Shown here in pieces: positions 1-8,311 of a stretch of DNA of 19,175 nucleotides. Both the position numbers and the translations under genes were made by a program. Every line of letters starts with the position of its first letter. Positions within the stretch are counted from its first letter, which is position 1. Source of the stretch: UBA668 sp038328705 (GTDB taxonomy: Bacteria; Actinomycetota; Acidimicrobiia; Acidimicrobiales; Ilumatobacteraceae); the NCBI GenBank assembly GCA_038328705.1, contig JBBQMG010000078.1, positions 1 through 19,175 on the forward strand, written 5' to 3'. Under the pieces are notes generated by a model. The model made no database searches. It was given only the letters and a program-made list of their open reading frames with translations, and was not told the origin of the DNA.

Positions 1-799
1 GCTGGAGCCGAAGGTCGACGACGACGGGGTCACCTTCAAGAGCACGTACGACGGCTCGTCGCACCGCTTCACGCCGGAGATTGCCGTCCACACGCAGGAA
101 CTGCTGGGCGCCGACATTCAGATGGTGCTCGACGTGTGTGCACCGCTGCCCTCCTCGCCCCAGGTCATTCGCCAGGCGCTGGAACGGACATCGGCATGGG
201 CGGCGCGTGCCAAAGCGGCCCACCAACGGGCTGACCAGGCGCTGTTCGGCATCGTGCAGGGTGGCATCAGCGAGACGATGCGAGTGGAGAGCGCCCAGCG
301 AACTGTCGAGGTGGGGTTCGACGGGTACGGCATCGGCGGTCTCAGCGTGGGCGAAACCAGGCAGGAGATGCTGCCCGCTCTGGCGGCCGCCCTCGCTCAT
401 CTCCCTTCCGATCGGCCCCGCTACCTGATGGGTGTCGGCGACCCGGCCAGCCTGGTGGAGGCCGTCGGTCTTGGTGTCGACCAGTTCGATTGCGTGATGC
501 AGACCCGCATCGGACGGCACGGCACCGCCATGACCAGTGCGGGCAAACTGCATGTCAAGAACGCCAAGTTCGCCCTTTCCGATGAGCCGCTCGACTCGAC
601 GTGTAAGTGCGAGGTCTGCGCCCGCCACAGCCGTGGCTACATACGCCACCTCTTCCAGGTGGGCGAACCAACGGCATCTCGCCTGCTCAGTCTGCACAAC
701 ATCGCCTGGACGTTGCAGCTGATGGACTCGATGCGCGTTGCCATCGCGGCTGGCACCTTCGACGCCCTCCGCTGTGACGTCCTCGCCGTTTGGGGATAA
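1..799 (+). CDS. tgt: Queuine/preQ1 tRNA-ribosyltransferase (Tgt), 5'-truncated by window edge
   Basis: Catalyses exchange of guanine-34 for preQ1 in GUN-anticodon tRNAs, a step of queuosine synthesis. About 265 C-terminal codons are present (reading frame begins at base 2). The family is around 370-380 residues, so roughly the first 110, including the first catalytic Asp region, lie outside. Visible landmarks are FGIVQGG, the GGLSVGE loop, the nucleophile region VDQFDCVM, and a complete zinc site C-x-C-x2-C-x25-H (starting CKCEVC near base 602). The usual MPTR of the nucleophile loop reads MQTR here, then IGRHG. The stop is TAA at 797-799. The family and the zinc ligands make the call firm. 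Its position directly upstream of yajC-secD-secF is the common bacterial arrangement. Confidence 0.95.
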   Translation, partial: LEPKVDDDGVTFKSTYDGSSHRFTPEIAVHTQELLGADIQMVLDVCAPLPSSPQVIRQALERTSAWAARAKAAHQRADQALFGIVQGGISETMRVESAQRTVEVGFDGYGIGGLSVGETRQEMLPALAAALAHLPSDRPRYLMGVGDPASLVEAVGLGVDQFDCVMQTRIGRHGTAMTSAGKLHVKNAKFALSDEPLDSTCKCEVCARHSRGYIRHLFQVGEPTASRLLSLHNIAWTLQLMDSMRVAIAAGTFDALRCDVLAVWG

Positions 800-852
800 C
801 GGTCCAGGAATGACCGTCTGGGGCTGACCGCCGTTCGGCAGGCTGGTCTGGC

Positions 853-858
853 TACAAT
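853..858 (+). promoter_or_regulatory. Possible -10 box (TACAAT) upstream of yajC
   Basis: TACAAT lies in the 112-bp gap between tgt and yajC, 53 bases before the yajC ATG. It matches the sigma-70-type -10 consensus at 5 of 6 positions, but I find no convincing TTGACA-like hexamer 16-18 bases upstream and no exact TGN extension. If real, it would start a yajC-secD-secF transcript near 865. The rest of the gap shows no gene. Confidence 0.3.
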
Positions 859-871
859 CGCACGTCGGTCA

Positions 872-883
872 ACGAGGCCTCGT
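872..883. repeat. Perfect 12-bp palindrome ACGAGGCCTCGT in the yajC leader
   Basis: The sequence equals its own reverse complement over 12 bases and sits 13 bases downstream of the possible -10 box and 28 bases upstream of the yajC start. It could be an operator half-site pair or a weak hairpin. A 12-bp palindrome can also arise by chance in GC-rich DNA. Confidence 0.35.
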
Positions 884-911
884 GCCTCCATCGTAAACAC
901 CTGGACTCCTC

Positions 912-1310
912 ATGCACCTGTCCCCACTCCTCGCCGCGACAAGCAACTCCAATCCGCTGCCGTCGCTGATCATCTTCATGCTCATTCCGGTGGCGATGTA
1001 CTTCCTGTTGATTCGCCCGCAGCGCCGCCGCCAGCGCGAGGCCGTTGCCTTGCAGAGCGCCATCGAGGTCGGCGACGAGGTAATGACGACTTCCGGTGTT
1101 TACGGCTTCATCACCAGCTTCGAGGGCGATATCGCATGGCTGGAGATCGACGACAACGTGCAGATTCGTATTGCGAAGCAATCGATTCAGCGCAAGGTCG
1201 ATACGGCCAAGGGCGAGACCGCTGTTCCGACCGACGACGGCACGAAGGCCAAGCAGACCAAGATCGACGACGTAGTCACCACTGACACCACCGCTTCCAC
1301 AGAGGACTGA
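912..1310 (+). CDS. yajC: YajC, preprotein translocase accessory subunit
   Basis: Small single-span membrane protein that associates with SecDF and SecYEG. The 132-residue product has one transmembrane segment at about residues 17-36 (LIIFMLIPVAMYFLLI), followed by the family signature RPQRRRQRE and a cytoplasmic domain with GDEVMTTSGVYG, close to the canonical GDxVxTxGGxxG. It ends in an acidic, Thr-rich tail of about 30 residues. Slightly longer than the usual 85-115 residues because of this tail. No Shine-Dalgarno is evident before the ATG, and no better start exists. The gap to secD is 9 bases, so the two are almost certainly co-transcribed. Confidence 0.93.
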   Translation: MHLSPLLAATSNSNPLPSLIIFMLIPVAMYFLLIRPQRRRQREAVALQSAIEVGDEVMTTSGVYGFITSFEGDIAWLEIDDNVQIRIAKQSIQRKVDTAKGETAVPTDDGTKAKQTKIDDVVTTDTTASTED

Positions 1311-1319
1311 CCGCACAAC

Positions 1320-2987
1320 ATGCGCAGGAAGCTCATTCTCTCGTTGGTGATCATCATGGTGGTCTCCTTCGGTTCGTTCTTCATCGTGTTGGCCACCGGC
1401 TCGCACCCCACGTTGGGGCTCGACCTGCAAGGCGGTGTGTCCGTCACGCAGGAGCCCAAGGTTGGCTCCAACTTCAGTAGCGCCAGCCTCGATCTGGCCG
1501 TCGAGAAAATACGTGAGCGGGTGGACGCGTTGGGCGTAGCCGAGCCGGAGATCTTCCGCCAGGGCAACGCCATCATCGTCAACCTGCCCGGCGTGCAGAA
1601 CCAGAATGAAGCAATTGCGCTCGTACAGGTCACTGGTCAGGTGTATCTGCGGCCGGTGATGAGCCAGTGTCAGACGCTGGATGTCAGCGCAACAACCACC
1701 ACGGGCGTGGGCGAGACCACAGTTCCGGGCAGCACAGTTCCGGGCAGCACAGTTCCGGGCAGCACAGCGCCCAACACGACTGCGGCTCCCGGCCCGGGCC
1801 GCGGCGTCAGCAGCAGCAACACGTCGACCACCGTCGATGCGACGGCCACCAGCCAAGCAACGGCCACCACTGTTGCCGGCACCGAGACGACAGTTGCCAT
1901 CAACCCTGTCAGCGCCACCACCACGGTCACCATGCCCGCAGGCCCCACCACGACGGCCGCACCCCAGCCCGTCGACGCAAACGGCCTGCCGATCCCGGAG
2001 AGCGATCCGACAACCTCGCAGTTCCTGCCGGTGCAGGGCGCCGACCCGCCGCAGTACTGCCTCGTCGGCCCACAGCAGGGCACAGGTGAAGTCTTCCAGG
2101 ACAACGCCAGCGCCACGGTCATCCCGAACTCTGGGTGGGGCGTCACCGTCGACCTGCGCGACGGCGCCGCGGGCAACGACATCTGGAATGCGTTGGCGTC
2201 ACAGTGCTTCAACAAGACACAGTCGTGCCCGACCGGTCAGCTCGCCATCGAGCTCGACGGCACGCTGCAGTCGGTCGCCAACGTGCAGACCGACAACTTC
2301 CAGGGCAGCGTGCAGATCAGCGGCTCGTTCAGCGAGGGCGACGCCCGCAACCTCGCTCGTGTGATCAACAGCGGCTCGTTGCCGGTGCAGCTCGAGCTGC
2401 GTTCGGTGCAGAACGTGTCACCGACGCTCGGTGCGGATTCACTGCGGGCAGCCTGGATCTCTGGCCTCGTCGGCTTGCTGATGGTGTTGATCTTCATGGT
2501 CCTCTACTATCGAATGCTCGGGTTGATCGTGGCGCTTGGCCTGATGATCTCCGGTGCCATCCTGTGGAGTGTGGTGTCCATTCTCTCCAAGACGCAGGGT
2601 CTTGCGCTCTCGCTGTCCGGCATCGCCGGGATCATCGTCTCCGTCGGCGTCACCGTGGACTCGTATGTGGTGTTCTTCGAGCGACTGAAGGATGAAGTTC
2701 GCTCTGGTAAGACGCTGCGCAACAGCGCCCAGCGCGGCTTCCAGGGCGCCTGGCGCACCATCGTGATCGCCGATCTCGTGTCGCTGATCGGTGCGTTCGT
2801 GCTGTGGTACCTGACGGTTGGCGCGGTTCGTGGCTTTGCCTTCTTCCTCGGCCTGTCCACCGCCTGCGACCTTTTGGTTGCCTACTTCTTCACTCGGCCG
2901 ATGGTGCTGCTGTTGGCCCGCACGAAATGGATGGAGCGCCGCAAGGTGATGGGCATCGAAGTCACTCCGGTTGGTGTTCCGTCATGA
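1320..2987 (+). CDS. secD: Protein translocase subunit SecD
   Basis: Membrane subunit of SecDF, which uses the proton gradient to pull exported proteins through SecYEG. 555 residues: a first transmembrane helix at about 5-26, the LGLDLQGG motif at 32-39, the P1 periplasmic domain, then a five-helix bundle at about 375-535. The conserved D4 motif is present as GVTVDSYVVFFERLKDE (443-459). The DSYVVFFER wording, where proteobacteria have DANVLIFER, is the actinobacterial form. Residues about 124-232 are a Thr/Ala/Pro-rich low-complexity stretch with a short tandem repeat, inserted within the extracytoplasmic domain. The stop overlaps the secF ATG (ATGA). Confidence 0.95.
   Translation: MRRKLILSLVIIMVVSFGSFFIVLATGSHPTLGLDLQGGVSVTQEPKVGSNFSSASLDLAVEKIRERVDALGVAEPEIFRQGNAIIVNLPGVQNQNEAIALVQVTGQVYLRPVMSQCQTLDVSATTTTGVGETTVPGSTVPGSTVPGSTAPNTTAAPGPGRGVSSSNTSTTVDATATSQATATTVAGTETTVAINPVSATTTVTMPAGPTTTAAPQPVDANGLPIPESDPTTSQFLPVQGADPPQYCLVGPQQGTGEVFQDNASATVIPNSGWGVTVDLRDGAAGNDIWNALASQCFNKTQSCPTGQLAIELDGTLQSVANVQTDNFQGSVQISGSFSEGDARNLARVINSGSLPVQLELRSVQNVSPTLGADSLRAAWISGLVGLLMVLIFMVLYYRMLGLIVALGLMISGAILWSVVSILSKTQGLALSLSGIAGIIVSVGVTVDSYVVFFERLKDEVRSGKTLRNSAQRGFQGAWRTIVIADLVSLIGAFVLWYLTVGAVRGFAFFLGLSTACDLLVAYFFTRPMVLLLARTKWMERRKVMGIEVTPVGVPS
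1718..1767 (+). repeat. 15-bp in-frame tandem repeat inside secD
   Basis: Three perfect copies of AGTTCCGGGCAGCAC (1721-1735, 1736-1750, 1751-1765), with period-15 identity extending a few bases on each side. The repeat encodes Val-Pro-Gly-Ser-Thr units at about residues 135-149, at the start of the Thr/Pro-rich linker. Because the unit is a multiple of three, copy-number change keeps the frame. Confidence 0.9.
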
Positions 2988-4186
2988 CCGACATCGACAA
3001 CGACATCATGGACGACGCGTCATACGCAGACGACCCGACCCTCACTTCACACGGCACGGCTCGGCGCAGTGTGTGGGGCCGGCTCTACCACGGTGAGACC
3101 TCCATCGACTTCTACGGCAGGCGCTGGATCGGCCTCGGCTTCTCCCTGGTGATGCTGCTGATCAGCGTCGGCTCGATTGTCGGTAACGGCCTCAACCTCA
3201 GCCTTGATTTCAAGGGTGGCGTGGTATGGACGGTGCCGTCCTCAACGCTGACCGAAGACGCGGCACGCGCAGTCCTCAACGATCAGGGTCTTTCAGGTTC
3301 CAGCGCGAAGGTGCAGGAGTTCGTCAACAAGAGCGACAATGTCCGCACGCTCGAGGTACAAATTGGCGAGCAACCCGATGCAATTCGTCGTCAGGTACAA
3401 CAGGCCTTCGCCGATGAAGTGGGCGTCCCCACGGAGTCCGTCAGCACGCAGGCCGTCAGCTCCACCTGGGGTAAGAGCATCACCGAGAAGGCGCTGCGCG
3501 CACTCGTCGTCTTCCTCGTGTTGGTGGCAGGTTTCATTGCGTGGCGGATGGAATGGCGAATGGCGCTAGCCGCGATCGCCGCCATGTTGCACGACGTGTT
3601 GTTGAGTGTGGGCATCTACTCGCTGTTCGGGTTTGTGGTGACACCGGCGACGGTGGTCGCGTTCCTCACCATCCTTGGCTTTTCGCTCTACGACACGATC
3701 GTGGTGTTCGACAAGGTGCAGGAAAACCAGAGGCGCTATTCCACCGCTCGTATGCCGTACGCCGACATCATCAACGTGTCGATGAACCAGGTGCTGATGC
3801 GCTCGCTGAACACCAGCATCGCCGCTATTCTCCCGGTGCTGTCACTGCTGGTTCTGGGCTCGGGCATCTTGGGTGCTGTCACCTTGCGGGAGTTCGCACT
3901 GGCGCTGCTGGTTGGCCTCGTCACCGGCTCGTACTCGTCGATCTTCGTGGCCTCGCCACTCGTGGCCATCGCCAAGGAGCGCGAGCCCCGGTTCAAGCCC
4001 CTTCGCGGGTCCCATGCCACCGGTGCCGAACTCGAGCGTCTTGTGCACGGTGGCATTCCCGGTGGGCGACGCGAGCAACGACGTGCAGCCCAGGGCGAGA
4101 GTACGGTGGCGGTCGGGGCCCCGGTCAGCGCAGAAGCATTGCTGACTCACGCTCCTCGACCGCGGAAGAAGAAGCGCCGCGTCTGA
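2984..4186 (+). CDS. secF: Protein translocase subunit SecF
   Basis: Partner of SecD. 400 residues from the ATG that overlaps the secD stop. The open frame extends further upstream, but those residues would lie inside secD and do not resemble SecF. An approximately 45-residue acidic N-terminal extension precedes the first transmembrane helix (about 48-67), then the family motif LNLSLDFKGG (70-79), a short extracytoplasmic domain, and five helices from about residue 168. The F4 motif is GFSLYDTIVVFDKVQEN (232-248). The last 70 residues form a hydrophilic tail ending in the basic run PRPRKKKRRV. The distribution of motifs is complete, so the protein should be functional. Confidence 0.95.
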   Translation: MTDIDNDIMDDASYADDPTLTSHGTARRSVWGRLYHGETSIDFYGRRWIGLGFSLVMLLISVGSIVGNGLNLSLDFKGGVVWTVPSSTLTEDAARAVLNDQGLSGSSAKVQEFVNKSDNVRTLEVQIGEQPDAIRRQVQQAFADEVGVPTESVSTQAVSSTWGKSITEKALRALVVFLVLVAGFIAWRMEWRMALAAIAAMLHDVLLSVGIYSLFGFVVTPATVVAFLTILGFSLYDTIVVFDKVQENQRRYSTARMPYADIINVSMNQVLMRSLNTSIAAILPVLSLLVLGSGILGAVTLREFALALLVGLVTGSYSSIFVASPLVAIAKEREPRFKPLRGSHATGAELERLVHGGIPGGRREQRRAAQGESTVAVGAPVSAEALLTHAPRPRKKKRRV

Positions 4187-4208
4187 CGCGCCGCGTTACC
4201 CTTGCCGC

Positions 4209-4736
4209 ATGGCCACGAATTTTCATTGGATCACGCAGCTCGTTCGTGACATTCCAGATTTCCCCAGCCCAGGCGTGACGTTTCGCGACATCACCCCGCT
4301 GTTGGGCGACGCAGAGGGCTTCTCCAAGTCCGTTACCGAGCTGGTACACCGCTTCGCCGATATCCCGGTGGACCGCGTGCTGGGTATGGAAGCCCGCGGC
4401 TTCATCATCGCTGCCCCGGTGGCGTACCGCATCGGCGCCGGCTTCATTCCCGTCCGCAAGGCTGGAAAGTTGCCGTGGGCCGTGGTCCGCGAGGAATATC
4501 AACTCGAGTACGGCAGCGACAAGTTGGAGATCCACCGCGACGCCATCCACCCGGGCGAGCGCATCCTGGTGATCGACGACGTGTTGGCCACGGGGGGCAC
4601 CGCGGCCGCAACCTGTCGTCTGGTCGAAGCACTCGGTGGTGTCGTGGTCGGCCTCGGGTTCCTCTTGGAGATCGAAGAGTTGGGCGGCCGTGAACGATTG
4701 AAGGGCCGGCTGGTCGAGAGCCTGGCCACCTACTAA
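4209..4736 (+). CDS. apt: Adenine phosphoribosyltransferase
   Basis: Converts adenine plus PRPP to AMP and pyrophosphate in cytosolic purine salvage. 175 residues, the normal length. Landmarks are the N-terminal IPDFPSPGVTFRDITPLL (15-32), the ARGF loop (62-65) and the PRPP-binding motif ILVIDDVLATGGTA (119-132). The ATG lies 22 bases after secF without an obvious ribosome binding site. The TAA stop shares its last base with the rel ATG (TAATG), indicating coupled translation. apt immediately before rel is a frequent actinobacterial and firmicute arrangement and pairs purine salvage with (p)ppGpp metabolism. Confidence 0.95.
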   Translation: MATNFHWITQLVRDIPDFPSPGVTFRDITPLLGDAEGFSKSVTELVHRFADIPVDRVLGMEARGFIIAAPVAYRIGAGFIPVRKAGKLPWAVVREEYQLEYGSDKLEIHRDAIHPGERILVIDDVLATGGTAAATCRLVEALGGVVVGLGFLLEIEELGGRERLKGRLVESLATY

Positions 4737-6952
4737 TGGCCGCCGTCGATCGTGTTCTGCCGTGGCGTCGCCACCAGAACGCGACCGCGGAAGAGCTGAC
4801 CCCGATACTCACTGCCTACCGGCGGCGCCATCCCAAGGCGTCGGTCGCAATGATCAACCGGGCATATGAGACGGCGAAGCAAGCACACCGGCACCAGCAG
4901 CGCAGTAGTGGCGAGAGCTACATCAACCATCCACTCGCCGTCGCTCAGATCGTCGCCGACCTCGGCCTCGACGAGATTTCGCTCGCAGCTGCACTGCTGC
5001 ACGATGCCGTTGAAGACACCGAGATCACCCTCGCCGATGTGGAGAAGGGCTTCGGCTCCGAGGTTGCCCAGATCGTTGACGGCGTCACCAAGCTCGAGCG
5101 TCTGCAGTTCGACTCGAAGGAGGCGCAGCAGGCCGCCACCATGCGCAAGATGCTGGTGGCCATGGCGCGCGACCTGCGTGTGCTCATCATCAAACTGGCC
5201 GATCGGTTGCACAACATGCGCACCATCGCCGCCATGCCCAGCGAGAAGCAGCAGCGCATTGCTCATGAGACGCTCGAGATCTACGCACCGCTGGCTCACC
5301 GGTTGGGCATGCAAGAGCTGAAGCAGCAGCTGGAAGACCTCTCGTTCGCCTCGCTCTACCCGAAGCGATTTGCAGAGCTCGATCATCTGGTGGCCACCCG
5401 CTCGCCCGAACGTGAGATGTACCTGGCGAAGGCGATTGCCGAGGTACAGGGGCGGCTACTGGAGTTGGGCATCACGGCCGAGGTCACCGGGCGCGGCAAG
5501 CATCTGTGGAGCATCTACGAGAAGATGGTGCAGAAGGGTCGCGAGTTCGACGACATCTTCGACCTCATCGCGGTGCGCGTGATCGTGGACTCCGTGAAGG
5601 ATTGCTACGCCGCGTTGGGCTGCATCCACGGTCGGTACAAGCCGGTGGTGGGTCGCTTCAAGGACTACATCGCGATGCCGAAGTTCAACCTCTACCAGAG
5701 CTTGCACACCACGGTCATCGGGCCGGGCGGCAAGGCGGTCGAGATGCAGATTCGTACGCGCGAGATGCACCAGCGCGCCGAGTGGGGTGTGGCGGCGCAC
5801 TGGGCCTACAAGGACGAGGGTGCCGCCAGCGATATCGACTGGCTGAACCGCATCATCGACTGGCAGGCCGAGATCAGCGACCCGGCTGCGTTCATGGAGA
5901 ACTTGAAGACCGACCTGGAGCAGGACGAAGTCTTCGTGTTCACGCCCAAGGGCAAGGTTGTCACGCTGCCCGTCGGCTCGACGACGGTCGACTTCGCGTA
6001 CGCCGTGCACACCGAGGTGGGTCACGCATGCATCGGTGCCAAGGTCAATGGTCGTCTGGTGCCGCTCACACACCTGATGAAGAGTGGCGACACGTGCGAG
6101 ATCTTCACGTCGAAGGTCGAGTCCGCTGGGCCGTCGCGCGACTGGCTGCAGTTCGTCGAGTCGCCGCGGGCGCGCAACAAGATCAAGCAATGGTTCTCAC
6201 GCGAGCGCCGCGAAGACATGGTCGAGGCCGGCCGCGACGATTTGATCAAAGAGTTCCGTCGGGAGGGTTTGCCCATCCAACGGATGTGGACGAATCCAGC
6301 GGTTGTCGAGGAGATCGAGGCTGCCTCCTTCGCCGACCTGGATTCGCTGTTGGCGGCCGTGGGGGAGGGGCACGTTTCCGCCCGTTCCATTGCTCAGAAG
6401 GTTGCCCGCACCTTCCGCACCGGCGACGACGCTGAGCAACCGGCCGCCACCGTATTACCCCGTAGCCGAGGGCCGCGCCGCCCGCGCAATGACGCTGGGG
6501 TGCACGTCGAGGGTCTCGACGAGGTGCTGGTGCGGCTGTCACGCTGCTGCACGCCGGTACCGGGCGACGACATCGTCGGCTTCGTGACGCGTGGACGCGG
6601 GGTGTCGGTGCACCGCACCGACTGCGCCAACGCCGAGAGCCTGATGTCCGAGCAGGCCGCCCGCCTGATCGACGTCGAGTGGGACGGCGATCAGTCTCGT
6701 GCGATGTTCCGCGCCGGTGTCGAGGTGATCGCACTCGACCGTTCCAAGTTGCTGCGCGACGTTGCGAATTCGCTCAGTGAGCAGCACGTCAACATCGTCT
6801 CGTGCAGCACACACACCGGCTCCGACCGGGTGGCAAAGATGCGCTTCGAGTTCGAGATGGCCGACCCCTCGCACCTCGACTCGGTCCTGCGCACCATCAA
6901 ACAGATCGATGCCGTCTACGACGCATATCGCCTGGTTCCCGGCAAGAGCTGA
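4736..6952 (+). CDS. rel: Bifunctional (p)ppGpp synthetase/hydrolase Rel
   Basis: Makes (p)ppGpp from GTP/GDP and ATP during starvation and also hydrolyses it. 738 residues, full length. N-terminal HD hydrolase domain: His65 region (HPLAVA), His89-Asp90 (LLHDAVEDT) and LADRLHN at 154-160. Synthetase domain: about 245-360, with RFKD at 307-310 and EMQIRT at 336-341. RFKD is the RxKD form associated with bifunctional Rel/SpoT enzymes; monofunctional RelA has ExDD. A TGS domain spans about 397-460, a Cys-containing region (LSRCCTPVPGD, near 601) follows, and an ACT domain closes the protein (about 658-735). Hydrolase and synthetase motifs both look intact, so this is probably the only long RSH enzyme of the cell. 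Confidence 0.95.
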   Translation: MAAVDRVLPWRRHQNATAEELTPILTAYRRRHPKASVAMINRAYETAKQAHRHQQRSSGESYINHPLAVAQIVADLGLDEISLAAALLHDAVEDTEITLADVEKGFGSEVAQIVDGVTKLERLQFDSKEAQQAATMRKMLVAMARDLRVLIIKLADRLHNMRTIAAMPSEKQQRIAHETLEIYAPLAHRLGMQELKQQLEDLSFASLYPKRFAELDHLVATRSPEREMYLAKAIAEVQGRLLELGITAEVTGRGKHLWSIYEKMVQKGREFDDIFDLIAVRVIVDSVKDCYAALGCIHGRYKPVVGRFKDYIAMPKFNLYQSLHTTVIGPGGKAVEMQIRTREMHQRAEWGVAAHWAYKDEGAASDIDWLNRIIDWQAEISDPAAFMENLKTDLEQDEVFVFTPKGKVVTLPVGSTTVDFAYAVHTEVGHACIGAKVNGRLVPLTHLMKSGDTCEIFTSKVESAGPSRDWLQFVESPRARNKIKQWFSRERREDMVEAGRDDLIKEFRREGLPIQRMWTNPAVVEEIEAASFADLDSLLAAVGEGHVSARSIAQKVARTFRTGDDAEQPAATVLPRSRGPRRPRNDAGVHVEGLDEVLVRLSRCCTPVPGDDIVGFVTRGRGVSVHRTDCANAESLMSEQAARLIDVEWDGDQSRAMFRAGVEVIALDRSKLLRDVANSLSEQHVNIVSCSTHTGSDRVAKMRFEFEMADPSHLDSVLRTIKQIDAVYDAYRLVPGKS

Positions 6953-6972
6953 TTGCCTTTCCCGTAAAGCTG

Positions 6973-6991
6973 GGGAGGGGCGGAAGGGGGA
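6973..6991 (+). promoter_or_regulatory. G-rich ribosome binding region of hisS
   Basis: A purine-rich run with GGAGGGG and then GGAAGGGGGA ends 9 bases before the TTG at 7001. It supports TTG as the hisS start over the GTG at 7010, which would be 18 bases away. It is one of few strong Shine-Dalgarno-like sites here. The G-runs could also form a two-layer quadruplex, which is speculative. Confidence 0.55.
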
Positions 6992-7000
6992 GCGGTAGCC

Positions 7001-8311
7001 TTGGCGGCTGTGCCTGAGTTCCAGACCAGCCCCGGGATGCGCGACATCCTTTCGCCCGAATCGGCCCGTTGGCGCCGCTTCGTGCAGGTCTTCGGGCGTG
7101 TCACCGAGGGAGCTGGCTATGGCCAGGTTGTGTCGCCACTTCTGGAAGACCTCGGTGTGTTCCAGCGCATCGGCGATGCCACCGATGTCGTGACGAAGGA
7201 GATGTACGACTTCGTCGACAAGGGCGGCCGTCATGTCGCACTGAGGCCCGAGCTCACCGCGTCGATCTGTCGCGCGTTCGTACAACATCGGCCGCTGACC
7301 CCGTGGAAGATCTGGTACACCGGGTCGCAGTTCCGCTACGAGAAGCCCCAACGCGGGCGCTACCGCCAGTTCGACCAGGTGGGCATCGAAGTGTTGGGCG
7401 CCGACGACCCGTACCTCGATGTCGAGATCATCGCCCTTGGGTGGGAGTTCTTCCAGGCCCTCGGTCTTTCGAAGGTCACGCTCCTGCTCAACTCCCTGGG
7501 CGAGCCCGCCGACCGTGCCCGCTACGTCGACGCGCTCAAGACCTACTTCGAGGCCAACGTTGCCGATCTCAGCGAGGAGAGCAGGGTCACGCTGCAGAAG
7601 AACCCTCTGCGTGTGCTCGACTCGAAGCGCCCACAGGACGCTGTGCTCGTCGCCGACGCACCACAGATCGCCGACTTCTACAGCCCGGAAGCCGCAGCAC
7701 ATTTCGACGCCGTTCAAGCCGGGCTCAGGGTGCTTGGAATTCCGTTCACCGTCGACACCAAGCTGGTGCGCGGCCTTGATTACTACCTGCGCACCACCTT
7801 CGAGTACCAGGGCGGCACGCTCGAGTCTGCGCAGAACGCGCTCGGCGGCGGCGGGCGCTATGACGGCCTGGTCGAATCGTTGGGCGGCCCAGCCACAGCT
7901 GGGGTCGGCTTCGCTCTCGGCCTCGACCGCACGCTCATTGCCTGCGACGACGAGGGCGTATTCCCGGCGCCGGCGACCGAAGTCGACGTGTTCGTCGTTG
8001 ACACGACTGGCGGTCTGGAAGCACTGCTGATCACCACCGCATTGCGTGCCCTCGGTATTGGCGCCGACCGTGCCTTCGACAATCGCAGCATGAAGAGCCA
8101 GATGAAGGGCGCCGACAGAAGTGGCGCCACGTTCGCTGTCATCGTCGGCAGCAACGAACTAGAAGCCGGCACGGTCGTCGTTCGCCCACTGCGCGCCGAG
8201 CGAGCCCTCGACGCCGACGGCAACCCCGTCAGCAATGACGTACGCGATGGCGCACAAGTCACCATTCCCAGAACCGATCTCCTCGATTACCTCCAGAAAG
8301 CCCTCTCATGA
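7001..8311 (+). CDS. hisS: Histidyl-tRNA synthetase
   Basis: Charges tRNA-His with histidine. 436 residues, class II fold. Motif 1 region GYGQVVSPLLED (39-50), motif 2 FRYEKPQRGRYRQFDQ (111-126), the histidine-specific LVRGLDYYLRTTFEY (255-269), motif 3 GVGFALGLDR (301-310), and a C-terminal anticodon-binding domain. The chosen start is TTG at 7001 because the G-rich ribosome binding region precedes it at proper distance. GTG at 7010 is the alternative and would remove three residues. The gap after rel is 48 bases, and the TGA overlaps the aspS ATG (ATGA). The hisS-aspS pairing is common in bacteria. Confidence 0.95.
   Translation: MAAVPEFQTSPGMRDILSPESARWRRFVQVFGRVTEGAGYGQVVSPLLEDLGVFQRIGDATDVVTKEMYDFVDKGGRHVALRPELTASICRAFVQHRPLTPWKIWYTGSQFRYEKPQRGRYRQFDQVGIEVLGADDPYLDVEIIALGWEFFQALGLSKVTLLLNSLGEPADRARYVDALKTYFEANVADLSEESRVTLQKNPLRVLDSKRPQDAVLVADAPQIADFYSPEAAAHFDAVQAGLRVLGIPFTVDTKLVRGLDYYLRTTFEYQGGTLESAQNALGGGGRYDGLVESLGGPATAGVGFALGLDRTLIACDDEGVFPAPATEVDVFVVDTTGGLEALLITTALRALGIGADRAFDNRSMKSQMKGADRSGATFAVIVGSNELEAGTVVVRPLRAERALDADGNPVSNDVRDGAQVTIPRTDLLDYLQKALS

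Noticed and set aside
852..1856. Minus-strand open frame of about 334 codons over yajC and secD, with RNCAARNC-type repeats
   Set aside because: The repeats are just the antisense reading of the secD 15-bp tandem repeat; yajC and secD are certain on the + strand.
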